Assembly: GCF_031119625.1 (NCBI RefSeq)
Contig: NZ_JAVHZV010000004.1
Location: 1-64,000 of the forward strand
From: Pseudomonas sp. G34
GTDB taxonomy: Bacteria > Pseudomonadota > Gammaproteobacteria > Pseudomonadales > Pseudomonadaceae
DNA length: 64,000 bases
Direction of reading: 5' to 3'
In this document: positions 20,901 to 29,406 of the stretch, one piece after another
Layout of the letters: each line of letters opens with the position of its first letter
Position numbering within the stretch: the first letter of the stretch is position 1
Program-made: the position numbers and the translations under genes
The notes under the pieces: generated by a model
What the model was told of the DNA's origin: nothing
What the model saw: the letters and a program-made list of their open reading frames with translations, nothing else
The model's database searches: none

Positions 20901-20973
20901 TCGTGGGAGGGGCTTTAGCCCCGAGCTCTTTGTTTGCCTTGAAAAAGACTCGAGGCTAAAGCCTCTCCCACGA
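20901..20973. repeat. REP-like inverted pair
   Basis: The left arm is TCGTGGGAGGGGCTTTAGCC and the right arm is GGCTAAAGCCTCTCCCACGA, separated by an AT-richer loop of about 25 bases. This is a second REP class (GGGGCTTTAGCC core), different from the CATGGC type beside it. Confidence 0.75.
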
Positions 20974-21001
20974 GTGAACGGCTGCTGCCTTGAAGCAGCC
21001 T

Positions 21002-21093
21002 CGTAGGGTGGACGACGCCTCACCTACGCGGCCCGACCCGTCCACCGCTCTGCGATCGCAATGGTGGATGAAAAGAGCGTCATCCACCCTACG
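21002..21093. repeat. 92-bp palindromic element, family B copy 2
   Basis: Ends CGTAGGGTGGAC and CCACCCTACG enclose internal blocks GCGGCCCGA.CCGTCCACCG and GCAATGGTGGA. It matches the reverse complement of 9141-9232 over its whole length with only a few substitutions. Confidence 0.8.
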
Positions 21094-21638
21094 CCTGCTT
21101 CTGCCTTGTAGCCTCGTAGGGTGGGCTTCAGCCCACCAATATGAGCAGGTTTGAAATCGCAGCAATGACCGTCCGCTTCTGCCTTGTAGCAGCCTCTTAT
21201 GTCGCCTAGAAAATCGTGAACAGGTTCTACGCCCGACTTCCTGCCAGAAGAATCAGGCTGACCTCTGGCAATCAGTAGCGAGCAATAAAAATGACTACAA
21301 AAATCTCAAAAACGCTGTTTTATGAGCCCGTAAATGATTTTGAACGGTGCGACATCGCGCCGCACCCCAGCCTGTAAACGCTCATCATCTTTTCAGACAT
21401 TTATTCACGATAGCCGCAACAAACCGGAATTTAGCCGCAATATGCACAGATTTTACCGGGATAGTTCAGCATGAAAAATAACAATATCTCCGATAACTTG
21501 TAGTCATGAAAAATAATTACTCCATGAATATTGCTTACCGACCTGCTCTGTTTGCAGAATGCCGCGGTACGACTTTAGTCGACACCGTACCTCTGCCGCC
21601 CTCTGGGTGAATCTGCAACGATCGCAGGAGATGCAAGC

Positions 21639-22760
21639 GTGCACATTGGTGTTCCCCTCGAAACCCAGGCAGGCGAAACGCGGGTAGCCGCGACGCCGGA
21701 AACCATCAAGAAGCTGATCGGCCAGGGCCACCAGGTCACCGTCCAGAACGGGGCCGGCATTGCCGCCAGCATTACCGACGCAGCCTATGTAGCCGCCGGC
21801 GCCAGCATTGGCGATGCAGCGGCAGCATTCTGCGCCGAGCTGGTGCTCAAGGTGGTCGCACCGGACGACAGCGAACTGGCGCTGATGAAACCTGGCTCCG
21901 TGCTGGTCGGCATGCTCAATCCGTTCAGCAATGACACCATCGCTCGCCTGAACGCCGCCGGTGTCACGGCCTTCGCCCTGGAGGCTGCACCGCGTACCTC
22001 CCGCGCCCAGAGCCTGGACGTACTGAGCTCCCAGGCCAATATCGCCGGCTACAAGGCGGTGATGCTGGCGGCCAATCACTACCCGCGCTTCATGCCGATG
22101 CTGATGACCGCCGCCGGTACGGTGAAAGCCGCTCGCGTATTGATCCTCGGTGCTGGCGTCGCCGGCCTGCAGGCCATCGCCACGGCAAAGCGCCTGGGCG
22201 CGGTGATCGAGGCCTCCGACGTGCGCCCGGCCGTCAAGGAGCAGATCGAATCCCTCGGTGCCAAGTTCGTCGACGTGCCCTTCGAGACCGATGAGGAGCG
22301 CGAGTGCGCCGAAGGCGTCGGCGGTTATGCCCGGCCAATGCCAGCCTCGTGGATGGAGCGCCAGGCCAGGGCGGTGCACGAGCGCGCCAAACAGGCCGAC
22401 ATCGTCATCACCACCGCGCTGATTCCGGGCCGCAAGGCACCGACGCTGCTGCACGAAGCCACGGTCGCGGAGATGAAACCGGGCTCGGTGGTCATCGACC
22501 TGGCAGCGATCCAGGGTGGCAACTGCCCGCTGACCGAACTGGACAAGGTGGTGGTCAAGCACGGCGTGACCCTGGTCGGCCACGGCAACCTGCCGGCCCT
22601 GGTCGCCGCCGATGCCTCGGCCCTGTATGCACGCAACCTGCTCGACTTCCTCAAGCTGGTGATCGACCCGAGCGGCGCCTTCCACCTAAACCTGGAAGAC
22701 GACATCGTCGCTGCCTGCCTGATGTGCAAAGGCGGCGAGATCGTGCGCACCAACAAATGA
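21639..22760 (+). CDS. pntAA: NAD(P) transhydrogenase subunit alpha part 1
   Basis: A 373-residue cytoplasmic NAD(H)-binding domain of proton-translocating transhydrogenase, similar to alanine dehydrogenase. It starts at GTG with AGGAG 8 bases upstream; the nearby ATG is out of frame. Key motifs are [20 protein letters not shown] at the N-terminus and the Rossmann loop [20 protein letters not shown]. The enzyme uses the proton gradient to reduce NADP+ with NADH. The split into AA, AB and B is the usual form in pseudomonads. pntAB follows after 55 bp. Confidence 0.97.
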   Translation: MHIGVPLETQAGETRVAATPETIKKLIGQGHQVTVQNGAGIAASITDAAYVAAGASIGDAAAAFCAELVLKVVAPDDSELALMKPGSVLVGMLNPFSNDTIARLNAAGVTAFALEAAPRTSRAQSLDVLSSQANIAGYKAVMLAANHYPRFMPMLMTAAGTVKAARVLILGAGVAGLQAIATAKRLGAVIEASDVRPAVKEQIESLGAKFVDVPFETDEERECAEGVGGYARPMPASWMERQARAVHERAKQADIVITTALIPGRKAPTLLHEATVAEMKPGSVVIDLAAIQGGNCPLTELDKVVVKHGVTLVGHGNLPALVAADASALYARNLLDFLKLVIDPSGAFHLNLEDDIVAACLMCKGGEIVRTNK

Positions 22761-22815
22761 TGGCCTCCCTCTCTTTATGGAGAGGGCCAATCACTACAAG
22801 AAAAGGATCATCCCG

Positions 22816-23130
22816 ATGGATCTGATTTCCGACGGCATCTACAACCTGATCATCTTCGTGCTGGCCATCTACGTCGGCTACCACGTGGTCTGGAACGTCA
22901 CCCCTGCCCTGCATACGCCGCTGATGGCGGTGACCAACGCCATCTCCGCGATCGTCATCGTCGGCGCCATGCTGGCCGCCGCCCTGACCGTCACCCCGCT
23001 GGGCAAGACCATGGGCACCCTGGCCGTGGCCCTCGCGGCGGTCAACGTGTTCGGCGGCTTCCTGGTTACCCGGCGCATGCTGGAAATGTTCAAGAAGAAG
23101 GCCCCGAAAGCCGCGGCGGAGAAGCAGTGA
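22816..23130 (+). CDS. pntAB: NAD(P) transhydrogenase subunit alpha part 2
   Basis: A 104-residue membrane subunit with about three or four helices ([18 protein letters not shown], then [18 protein letters not shown], then [17 protein letters not shown]) and a basic tail [12 protein letters not shown]. It forms part of the proton channel with PntB. The ATG before [10 protein letters not shown] has AAAAGGA upstream; an earlier in-frame ATG is less likely. pntB starts one base after its stop. Confidence 0.95.
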   Translation: MDLISDGIYNLIIFVLAIYVGYHVVWNVTPALHTPLMAVTNAISAIVIVGAMLAAALTVTPLGKTMGTLAVALAAVNVFGGFLVTRRMLEMFKKKAPKAAAEKQ

Positions 23131-23131
23131 A

Positions 23132-24568
23132 ATGAGCATGAACCTGATCACCCTCCTCTACCTCGTGGCCTCGGTGTGCTTCATCCAGGCCCTGAAAGGC
23201 CTGTCGCACCCGACCACCTCGCGACGTGGCAATGCCTTTGGCATGATCGGCATGACCATCGCCGTGCTCACTACCTTGGGCCTCATCCATAAGCTGGGCA
23301 GCGAACTGGCGGTGCAAGGCATCGGCTACGTGATCGTCGGTTTGCTGGTCGGCGGCACCGCTGGCTCGATCATGGCCAAGCGCGTCGAGATGACCAAGAT
23401 GCCGGAACTGGTCGCCTTCATGCACAGCATGATCGGCCTGGCCGCCGTGTTCATTGCCATCGCCGCGGTGGTCGAACCGCAATCGCTGGGTATCGTCGCC
23501 AGCATCGCTGACCCGATTCCGGCCGGTAACCGCCTGGAGCTGTTCCTCGGTGCGGCCATCGGCGCCATCACCTTCTCGGGCTCGGTGATCGCCTTCGGCA
23601 AACTGTCCGGCAAGTACAAGTTCCGCCTGTTCCAGGGCGCGCCGGTACAGTTCGCCGGCCAGCACCTGATCAACCTGCTGGTCGGCCTGGCCATCGCCGG
23701 CCTGGGCCTGTACTTCACCTTCACCGGCAACCTCAACGCCTTCGCGATACTGGTGGCCCTGGCCTTCGTGATCGGCGTGCTGATCATCATCCCCATCGGC
23801 GGCGCGGACATGCCGGTGGTGGTGTCGATGCTCAACAGCTATTCGGGCTGGGCCGCCGCCGGTATCGGCTTCTCGCTGAACAACTCGATGCTGATCATCG
23901 CCGGCTCCCTGGTCGGCTCCAGCGGCGCGATCCTCTCCTACATCATGTGCAAGGCGATGAACCGCTCGTTCTTCAACGTCATTCTCGGCGGCTTCGGCGG
24001 CGCCCCGGATGCCGGCCCGGCAGCCGGTAGCGGCGAGCAACGCCCGGTGAAATCCGGCTCAGCCGACGACGCCGCGTTCCTGCTCGGCAACGCCGACAGC
24101 GTGATCATCGTGCCCGGCTACGGCCTGGCGGTGGCCCGCGCCCAGCACGCCCTGAAGGAGCTCACCGAAAAGCTCGCGCACAAGGGCGTGACCGTGAAGT
24201 ACGCGATTCACCCGGTAGCCGGCCGCATGCCCGGCCACATGAACGTGCTGCTGGCCGAAGCGGAAGTGCCCTACGACCAGGTGTTCGAGATGGAAGACAT
24301 CAACGCCGAATTCGGCCAGGCCGATGTGGTGCTGGTGCTCGGCGCCAACGACGTGGTCAACCCGGCGGCGAAGAACGACCCGAAGTCGCCGATTGCCGGC
24401 ATGCCGATCCTCGAGGCCTTCAAGGCCAAGACCATCATCGTCAACAAACGCTCGATGGCCAGCGGCTATGCCGGCCTGGACAACGAACTGTTCTACCTGG
24501 ACAAGACCATGATGGTGTTCGGCGACGCCAAGAAGGTTATCGAGGATATGCTCAAGGCCGTCGAATGA
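23132..24568 (+). CDS. pntB: NAD(P) transhydrogenase subunit beta
   Basis: A 478-residue PntB. The N-terminal half is membrane (eight or nine helices). The C-terminal 180 residues are the NADP(H)-binding domain III with VIIVPGYGLAVARAQHAL, HPVAGRMPGHMNVLLAEA and VLVLGANDVVNPAA motifs. A second ATG two codons later is possible. Tight spacing to pntAB indicates one operon. A small GC hairpin (GCCCTC with GAGGGC) lies 30 bp downstream without a T-run. Confidence 0.97.
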   Translation: MSMNLITLLYLVASVCFIQALKGLSHPTTSRRGNAFGMIGMTIAVLTTLGLIHKLGSELAVQGIGYVIVGLLVGGTAGSIMAKRVEMTKMPELVAFMHSMIGLAAVFIAIAAVVEPQSLGIVASIADPIPAGNRLELFLGAAIGAITFSGSVIAFGKLSGKYKFRLFQGAPVQFAGQHLINLLVGLAIAGLGLYFTFTGNLNAFAILVALAFVIGVLIIIPIGGADMPVVVSMLNSYSGWAAAGIGFSLNNSMLIIAGSLVGSSGAILSYIMCKAMNRSFFNVILGGFGGAPDAGPAAGSGEQRPVKSGSADDAAFLLGNADSVIIVPGYGLAVARAQHALKELTEKLAHKGVTVKYAIHPVAGRMPGHMNVLLAEAEVPYDQVFEMEDINAEFGQADVVLVLGANDVVNPAAKNDPKSPIAGMPILEAFKAKTIIVNKRSMASGYAGLDNELFYLDKTMMVFGDAKKVIEDMLKAVE

Positions 24569-24954
24569 CCCGCAAAGGGGCGCGGTAGAGCGGCCGCGCC
24601 CTCTTCGAGGGCAATTGAGCGCGAGAAAAAAGCACAGCATCACCGATTGATAACGAGAGTTGCTGCTCAAAAAAATAATGAGCTAAGCAACTAAGCCGAA
24701 CAATCGTAACTGTACCGCAATGAATTAACTGAAAATCGAACAAATTTCAGTTCAAAGCACTGCCAAACAGGCAAAGTCACGGCAAATTCACAAACACCGG
24801 TACAGTTACCAATTAAATTGACGCTACAGTTACAAAGCACCCTATCTAGTACCCTGCTAATTTACTGCAGCTGTGGCTACTGCCAACCCCGCGCGAAGTC
24901 GAAAATAGGCCCCAGAACTTAACCAGTCCCGCCAAAAGCGGAAGGATGCACACC
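24569..24954. promoter_or_regulatory. AT-rich regulatory region with repeated ACTGTA/TACAGT motifs
   Basis: This gap is markedly AT-richer than its neighbours. Three copies of one motif occur: GTAACTGTACC at 24706-24716, its inverse GGTACAGTTAC at 24799-24809, and CTACAGTTACA at 24824-24834. The last two are direct repeats 25 bases apart. A separate inverted repeat, AACTGAAA with TTTCAGTT, is at 24727-24752. The pattern suggests a regulator binding site array for the DUF1127 gene downstream. Such CTGTAC-like sites are typical of MocR/GntR-type regulators; that identity is an inference. Confidence 0.55.
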
Positions 24955-25167
24955 ATGGAACGTACCCTCAGTTCCGATCTGCTTGTCGACAACTCGTCCA
25001 AATCTGCCACCAGCCTGCCGCTGAACATTCTCGCTACTCTGCTCCTGTGGCAGCGTCGCATCGTCAGCCGCCGCCAACTGGCGCGTCTGGACCCTCGCCT
25101 GCTGGCCGATGCCGGCATCAGCGAAAGTCAGCGTTACGCCGAACTGAGCAAACCGTTCTGGCGCTAA
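24955..25167 (+). CDS. DUF1127 small protein
   Basis: A 70-residue basic protein ending in the DUF1127 (YjiS-like) motif: WQRRIVSRRQLARLDPRLLADAGISESQRYAELSKPFW is spread over residues 33-69. Small DUF1127 proteins bind RNA or affect phosphate and carbon metabolism in alphaproteobacteria; in Pseudomonas the role is not established. The ATG is preceded by GGAAGG at a good distance; an ATG three codons earlier overlaps that site. The unusual operator-rich leader and a strong terminator suggest a single-gene, tightly controlled unit. Confidence 0.85.
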   Translation: MERTLSSDLLVDNSSKSATSLPLNILATLLLWQRRIVSRRQLARLDPRLLADAGISESQRYAELSKPFWR

Positions 25168-25191
25168 TCGCGACACCTGAGCTTCTCCCGC

Positions 25192-25230
25192 AAAACCCCG
25201 CCGGCATGCAGCGCCAGCGGGGTTTTGTCG
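25192..25230 (+). terminator. rho-independent terminator of the DUF1127 gene
   Basis: Perfect arms AAAACCCCGC and GCGGGGTTTT with a 15-base loop, followed by GTCGTTT, 24 bp after the stop. Confidence 0.85.
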
Positions 25231-25361
25231 TTTCAGGAGGCATGTTCAGCAAAGGGTCATGCGGCTGCCAACAAGGCTACACAAACTGTGCAGGTCTTTC
25301 TCAACGGCGCCGTGCAGAGCGGGTAGAATGCGGCTTTCCGTGAGCCGTAGAGACCAAGCCC

Positions 25362-25679
25362 ATGCCCATCGTCCGCACCCTCGCCTTTGTCAGCCTGTTC
25401 GGCTTCGCCGCAGGCGCCAGCGCCAGCAGCTTCGTGGTCACCACCGACACCCTGGTCGATGCACTCGCTGCCACCATCGATACCAGCTCCAATGCGACCT
25501 CCTCCGTGGTCGACAACAAGGTGGTGCTGGCCGCCAGGGACGACGCTGCCAGCTTCGTCGCCAGCCAAGGCGCCGTGCGTGGCGCACACCTGGAAACCGC
25601 CCTGCAGCACATCCGTGCGCGCATGCCTGCCCTGCAGGCCGATGATGCACAACTGGCGCAGGCCATCCTCGCCCATTAA
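25362..25679 (+). CDS. DUF2388 periplasmic protein 1
   Basis: A 105-residue protein with a Sec signal peptide (LAFVSLFGFAAGASA-S). The mature part has the DUF2388 features TTDTLVDALAATIDTSS and ARDDAASFVASQGAVRGAHLE. DUF2388 is nearly confined to pseudomonads and has no known function. It shares the ARDDAASFVASQG block with the next gene, so the two are tandem paralogues. The downstream DUF4105 gene probably belongs to the same transcript. Confidence 0.88.
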   Translation: MPIVRTLAFVSLFGFAAGASASSFVVTTDTLVDALAATIDTSSNATSSVVDNKVVLAARDDAASFVASQGAVRGAHLETALQHIRARMPALQADDAQLAQAILAH

Positions 25680-25753
25680 GCGCCTGTCATTGCTGGAACT
25701 GCGGCACAGGTTCCTCGTCCAAGCAGCCAATCAACCCCATTCGGAGACCGTTC

Positions 25754-26074
25754 ATGAAGCGTCCGTTGTTAGCCGCCACCGCCTCGCTGGCCCTGTTCGC
25801 CGGCGCCGTTCAGGCCCAGACCCTGGTGGCCACCAGCAACATCATCGTCCGTGCGCTGGATCGCACCATCGACTTCACCTCGGACACCACCACCTCGATC
25901 CGCGACATGAAAGTGGTGATCGAAGCCCGTGACGATGCCGCCAGCTTCGTCGCCAGCCAGGGCGATATCCGCGGTGCCCAGCTGGAAGCCGCCTTCGGCG
26001 CGCTGCGCAGCCAAGTTCCCGAGGCCCAGAACGCCTCCGACCAGGTACTCGCAGAAGCCATTCTCGCGCTGTGA
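25754..26074 (+). CDS. DUF2388 periplasmic protein 2
   Basis: A 106-residue paralogue of the preceding protein, with signal peptide AATASLALFAGAVQA-Q and the conserved TSNIIVRALDRTID and ARDDAASFVASQGDIRGAQLEAA. A strong GGAG lies before the ATG. Its stop overlaps the start of the DUF4105 gene in GTGA, so the two are translationally coupled, and a shared periplasmic role is likely. Confidence 0.9.
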   Translation: MKRPLLAATASLALFAGAVQAQTLVATSNIIVRALDRTIDFTSDTTTSIRDMKVVIEARDDAASFVASQGDIRGAQLEAAFGALRSQVPEAQNASDQVLAEAILAL

Positions 26075-28020
26075 TAACCGCCCGTGGCTGGCTCCTGCTG
26101 CTGACCTTGCTGGTCAGCACGGCCAGCCATGCCCAGCTGCAATTTTCTCTCGAACAATCCGGGCTCACGCCCGAGCAACGCCACGCCAGCCAGACCCTGC
26201 TCGACCAAGCCCACGGCGCCCTGCCGCCGCGCCTGCGCGCAGCGGTGGACCGTGAGGTCGTGGTGCGCTGGGTCGACTTGCCAGCGGACATCTACGGCCG
26301 AGCCGGGCGCCTCAGTGGCGTCGAGCTCAACGCCAAGCTGCTGCCCAGCCTTACCGACGGCAGCGCCGCGCGCACGCCAAACGGTCGCCCCCACGGCACC
26401 GTGCGCCAGGAACTGCTGGCCACCGTACTGCATGAAGTGACCCACCTCTATGATCGCGGTGCCTATTGGGGCGCCGAGCAGCGCACCCTGCTGCGTCGCT
26501 GCCAACGGCACAATGCCGACCTGGGCCCGGTCGGCCTGCGCGCCGAATGCCGCGGGCAGACCGAGCGCCGCTTCACCCTCAGCGATGAGCCGCGCCTGCT
26601 CGACCTGGCCGGCTGGCCCCAGCGGGTCGGCACGCGCGGTGAGCGCGACATGCAAAACGGCCAGGTCGCCCGCAGCCCGGACAGCTACGAGCTGAGCAAC
26701 CCGCGCGAATTCGTCGCGGTGAATATGGAGTACTTTCTCCTCGACCCCGAATACGCCTGCCGTCGCCCCTCCCTGGCGCGGTTTTTCAGCGCGCATTTCG
26801 GCTGGTCGCCAGCCAACCAGGCGCCCTGCGGCAGCGGCTATGCCTACCTGAACGCCGGGCGCGATTTCGACAAGCAGGCGCTGGCCAACCTCGACCCCGA
26901 ACGGGTTTACGAGGTGGATTACCTGCTTGCCGAAGCCAACCAGAACATGGCCAGCCGCTGGGGCCACACCATGCTGCGCCTGGTCATCTGCGCACCGGGC
27001 CGGCCACGTGGGCCGGACTGCCGGCTGGATCTGGATCAGCACCTGGTGCTGTCCTACCGCGCCTTCGTCAACGACGTGCAGCTGTCCAGCTGGGACGGCC
27101 TGACCGGTGCCTACCCGTCGCGGCTGTTCGTGCTGCCCCTGGCCCAGGTGATCGAGGAGTACACCAAGGTCGAGCTGCGCAGCCTGGCCTCGGTGCCCCT
27201 GAAACTGTCACGCGAGCGCCTGGAGCAACTGGTCGCCCGCGCCGTCGAGCAGCACTGGAGCTACGACGGCGACTACTTCTTCGTCTCCAACAACTGTGCG
27301 GTGGAAACCCTCAAGCTGCTGCGCAGCGGCACGGGCCTGCCCGGCCTGCAGAACCTCGACAGCATCACCCCCATCGGTTTGTTGGAGGTACTCGAAGCCC
27401 GCGACCTGGCCGATGGCAGCGTGCTGGACGACTCCCGCGAGGCGCTGCGCCTGGGCTACCGCTTCGACTCGTTCCGCGACCGCTACCAGGCCATGTTCAA
27501 GGTGCTGCAGCAGCGTCTGCCGATCCACCAGCAGCGCGTCGAGGACTGGCTCGAGCAGCCGTCCGAACAGCGTCGCCAGTGGTTCGAGCAGGCCGACCTG
27601 CGCGCCAGTGCCGCCATGCTGCTGCTCGAACAGGCGGCCATGCGCCGCCAGCTGCTGCTCTCCCAGGACGAACTCAAACAGCGCTACCTGAGCGGCCGCG
27701 CCGCCAAGGATCCGAGCCTCGACAAGGCCGGTGACGCCCTGGAGCAGATCCTCGCCAACACCGGCTTCCTGAGCCGCCCGGCCGAGCTGCTCGAGGGTGG
27801 TTACGGCCTGCCGCAGCAGGAAGAATGGCAGCGCCTGGAAAGCGAAACGCGCACCCGCCAGCAGCAACTGAGCCTGCTCAGCGCCGATCTCGACGGTGAA
27901 GTGCGCCGCCTGCTGGAACCCCAGCGCCTGGCCGAACTGGAAGCCAACGAAGCCAACCTGAAACTGCTCGGCGAGCACCTGCGCAAGCTGCACAAGCAAA
28001 GCGGCGGCTTGCAGCTCTGA
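26071..28020 (+). CDS. DUF4105 (Lnb-like) protein with an N-terminal HExxH domain
   Basis: A 649-residue exported protein with signal peptide LLLLTLLVSTASHA. Residues 110-245 carry HEVTH at 121-125 and, about 90 residues on, NPREFVAVNMEY, whose glutamates could be a third zinc ligand; this looks like a metallopeptidase-type domain. DUF4105 follows, with WGHT (His299) and SNNCAVETLKLL (Cys409), matching the His/Cys pair of this papain-like or Lnb N-terminal family. Residues 480-645 are Gln/Glu/Leu-rich, predicted coiled coil. The GTG start overlaps the DUF2388 stop. Function is unknown; a role in envelope lipoprotein or peptide processing is conceivable. Confidence 0.85.
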   Translation: MITARGWLLLLTLLVSTASHAQLQFSLEQSGLTPEQRHASQTLLDQAHGALPPRLRAAVDREVVVRWVDLPADIYGRAGRLSGVELNAKLLPSLTDGSAARTPNGRPHGTVRQELLATVLHEVTHLYDRGAYWGAEQRTLLRRCQRHNADLGPVGLRAECRGQTERRFTLSDEPRLLDLAGWPQRVGTRGERDMQNGQVARSPDSYELSNPREFVAVNMEYFLLDPEYACRRPSLARFFSAHFGWSPANQAPCGSGYAYLNAGRDFDKQALANLDPERVYEVDYLLAEANQNMASRWGHTMLRLVICAPGRPRGPDCRLDLDQHLVLSYRAFVNDVQLSSWDGLTGAYPSRLFVLPLAQVIEEYTKVELRSLASVPLKLSRERLEQLVARAVEQHWSYDGDYFFVSNNCAVETLKLLRSGTGLPGLQNLDSITPIGLLEVLEARDLADGSVLDDSREALRLGYRFDSFRDRYQAMFKVLQQRLPIHQQRVEDWLEQPSEQRRQWFEQADLRASAAMLLLEQAAMRRQLLLSQDELKQRYLSGRAAKDPSLDKAGDALEQILANTGFLSRPAELLEGGYGLPQQEEWQRLESETRTRQQQLSLLSADLDGEVRRLLEPQRLAELEANEANLKLLGEHLRKLHKQSGGLQL

Positions 28021-28044
28021 AAGCGGCAGGCCGATCAGCGGTGA

Positions 28045-29406
28045 TCAGCCAGCCGTATCGGGAAAGCTGACCACCGCCCTGAACCCCCGTGGGCTGGCAT
28101 TGCTGAAGCCGATGGAGCCGCCCAGGTGGCGGGTGATCATGCCGACGATGGCCAACCCCAGCCCCGCGCCCTGGGGGTTGCCGGCACTGTGGAAGCGCTC
28201 GCCGAGGCGCGGCAGGCGCGCTTCTTCGACGCCCGGCCCCTGATCGACGACCTGCAGGTGCACGCCCTCACCTTCCCGGCACACGCGCACGCTCACCTCG
28301 CTGCCAGGTGACGAGAAGGTCAGCGCGTTGCTGACCAGGTTCTGCAGCAGGATGACGATCAGGCCGCGGTCACCCTGAATCAGCGCTTTTTCCTCGGCAT
28401 CCAGGGCCAGGTCGATTTGCCGGTTGAGCGCCAGCGGCGCCAGGTCGGCCAGCTCCTCACGCACCACGGCGGTCAGGTCCAGCGGCTGCAAATTCTGCGA
28501 CGGCGCTTCCAGGCGCGCCATGGTCAGCAGCTGGCTGGCGATACGGGTGGCGCGGTGCACGCCATGCTTGAGGAATGCCAGGGCCTCCTCGCGCTCCTGC
28601 ACGCTTTCGGCCTGGGCCGCGTTACGCACGTGAATCTCCAGGATCGCCAGCGGTGTACGCAGCTCATGGGCGGCATCGGCGATGAAGCGCCGCTCGCGTT
28701 CGAGCAGTGCGCGCAACTGGCTCAGCACGTCATCCAGGGCCAGGCGCATCGGTTCCAGCTCCGGCGGCAGCGGCCCGGCCGGCAAAGGTTCCAGGCTGTG
28801 CTCCGGGCGCTCGCGCAGTTGCTGGGCCAGGCGCTGCAGCGGGCGCAGCCCCCAGCCGAGCAGCAGCCAGATGAACGCGGCCAGCAGCGGCAGACAGATC
28901 AGCGTCGGCATCAGGGTGTGCTGGAGAATCTGGTGGATCAGATCCTGGCGCAGGTCTTCCCGCTCGCCAACCCAGATACGCAGGCCGCCCGCGCTGTCAT
29001 CGAGCAGCACGCCGCACCATTCCTGGTCGTTGAAGAAGAATTCGTGAATGCCCGGCGCTGGCAGCTTCTGCAGATGCGGCGCCTGCTCGGAGCGCACCAG
29101 CAGGTTGCCGTCACGATCCCACACCTGGAACGCCAGGTTGATTTCGTAGGGGTGCGAGAACACCCCCTCGGTCGAGCGATCGAGGGCGCCATCCAGCGCC
29201 TGGCGGACGAACTGCCAGTCGACCGGGCGGCCATCGGGCTGCTGCAGCATGCCCTGCAGCACACGCGCGGCCTGCACCAGCTGGGCGTCATAGACCGCCT
29301 CGGTCTGCCGGTGGCTGTCGCGCAGGGCGAGCAGCACCAGGGCCAGGCTACCGGCCAGCACCAGGGCGATGGTCGGCGCCAGGATGCGCGTGCGGATGGA
29401 AATCAT
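28045..29406 (-). CDS. two-component sensor histidine kinase
   Basis: A 453-residue inner membrane kinase. TM1 is at about 9-27 (ILAPTIALVLAGSLALVLLAL) and TM2 at 165-185. The 135-residue periplasmic sensor between them has no recognised metal motif. HAMP follows, then the H-box FIADAAHELRTPLA with phospho-His247, an N-box (LLQNLVSNAL) and G-box (GAGLGLAIV). Domain order matches the QseC/PmrB/TctE group. The ATG follows GGAG and overlaps the regulator stop by 4 bases, so the pair is coupled. The signal cannot be read from sequence. Confidence 0.93.
   Translation of the reverse strand: MISIRTRILAPTIALVLAGSLALVLLALRDSHRQTEAVYDAQLVQAARVLQGMLQQPDGRPVDWQFVRQALDGALDRSTEGVFSHPYEINLAFQVWDRDGNLLVRSEQAPHLQKLPAPGIHEFFFNDQEWCGVLLDDSAGGLRIWVGEREDLRQDLIHQILQHTLMPTLICLPLLAAFIWLLLGWGLRPLQRLAQQLRERPEHSLEPLPAGPLPPELEPMRLALDDVLSQLRALLERERRFIADAAHELRTPLAILEIHVRNAAQAESVQEREEALAFLKHGVHRATRIASQLLTMARLEAPSQNLQPLDLTAVVREELADLAPLALNRQIDLALDAEEKALIQGDRGLIVILLQNLVSNALTFSSPGSEVSVRVCREGEGVHLQVVDQGPGVEEARLPRLGERFHSAGNPQGAGLGLAIVGMITRHLGGSIGFSNASPRGFRAVVSFPDTAG

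Larger units (their letters stand above)
20726..21224. repeat. composite repeat island bounded by 12-bp inverted repeats
   Basis: A 499-bp stretch begins CCTGTTCACGAT and ends with the exact inverse ATCGTGAACAGG. Inside are a REP palindrome, a second REP-like pair, the 92-bp family B element and a half element TCGTAGGGTGGGCTTCAGCC (from 21114). The terminal sequence also starts the family B unit at 9080. This could be a mobile unit or several nested insertions. Confidence 0.65.
20594..21638. other. 1-kb repeat-rich gap without genes
   Basis: No credible coding frame was found. The left part holds a weak hairpin after the hypothetical gene. The middle is a nest of REP-like and palindromic elements, listed separately. 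The last 400 bases before pntAA are visibly AT-richer and should hold the pntAA promoter, but I could not fix -35 and -10 boxes with confidence. Confidence 0.7.

Noticed and set aside
20726..21224. Possible CRISPR array
   Set aside because: The repeats are palindromic elements of different families, not regularly spaced identical units with unique spacers.
20594..21638. Short frames in the repeat-rich gap
   Set aside because: All run through REP or palindromic elements and lack ribosome sites.
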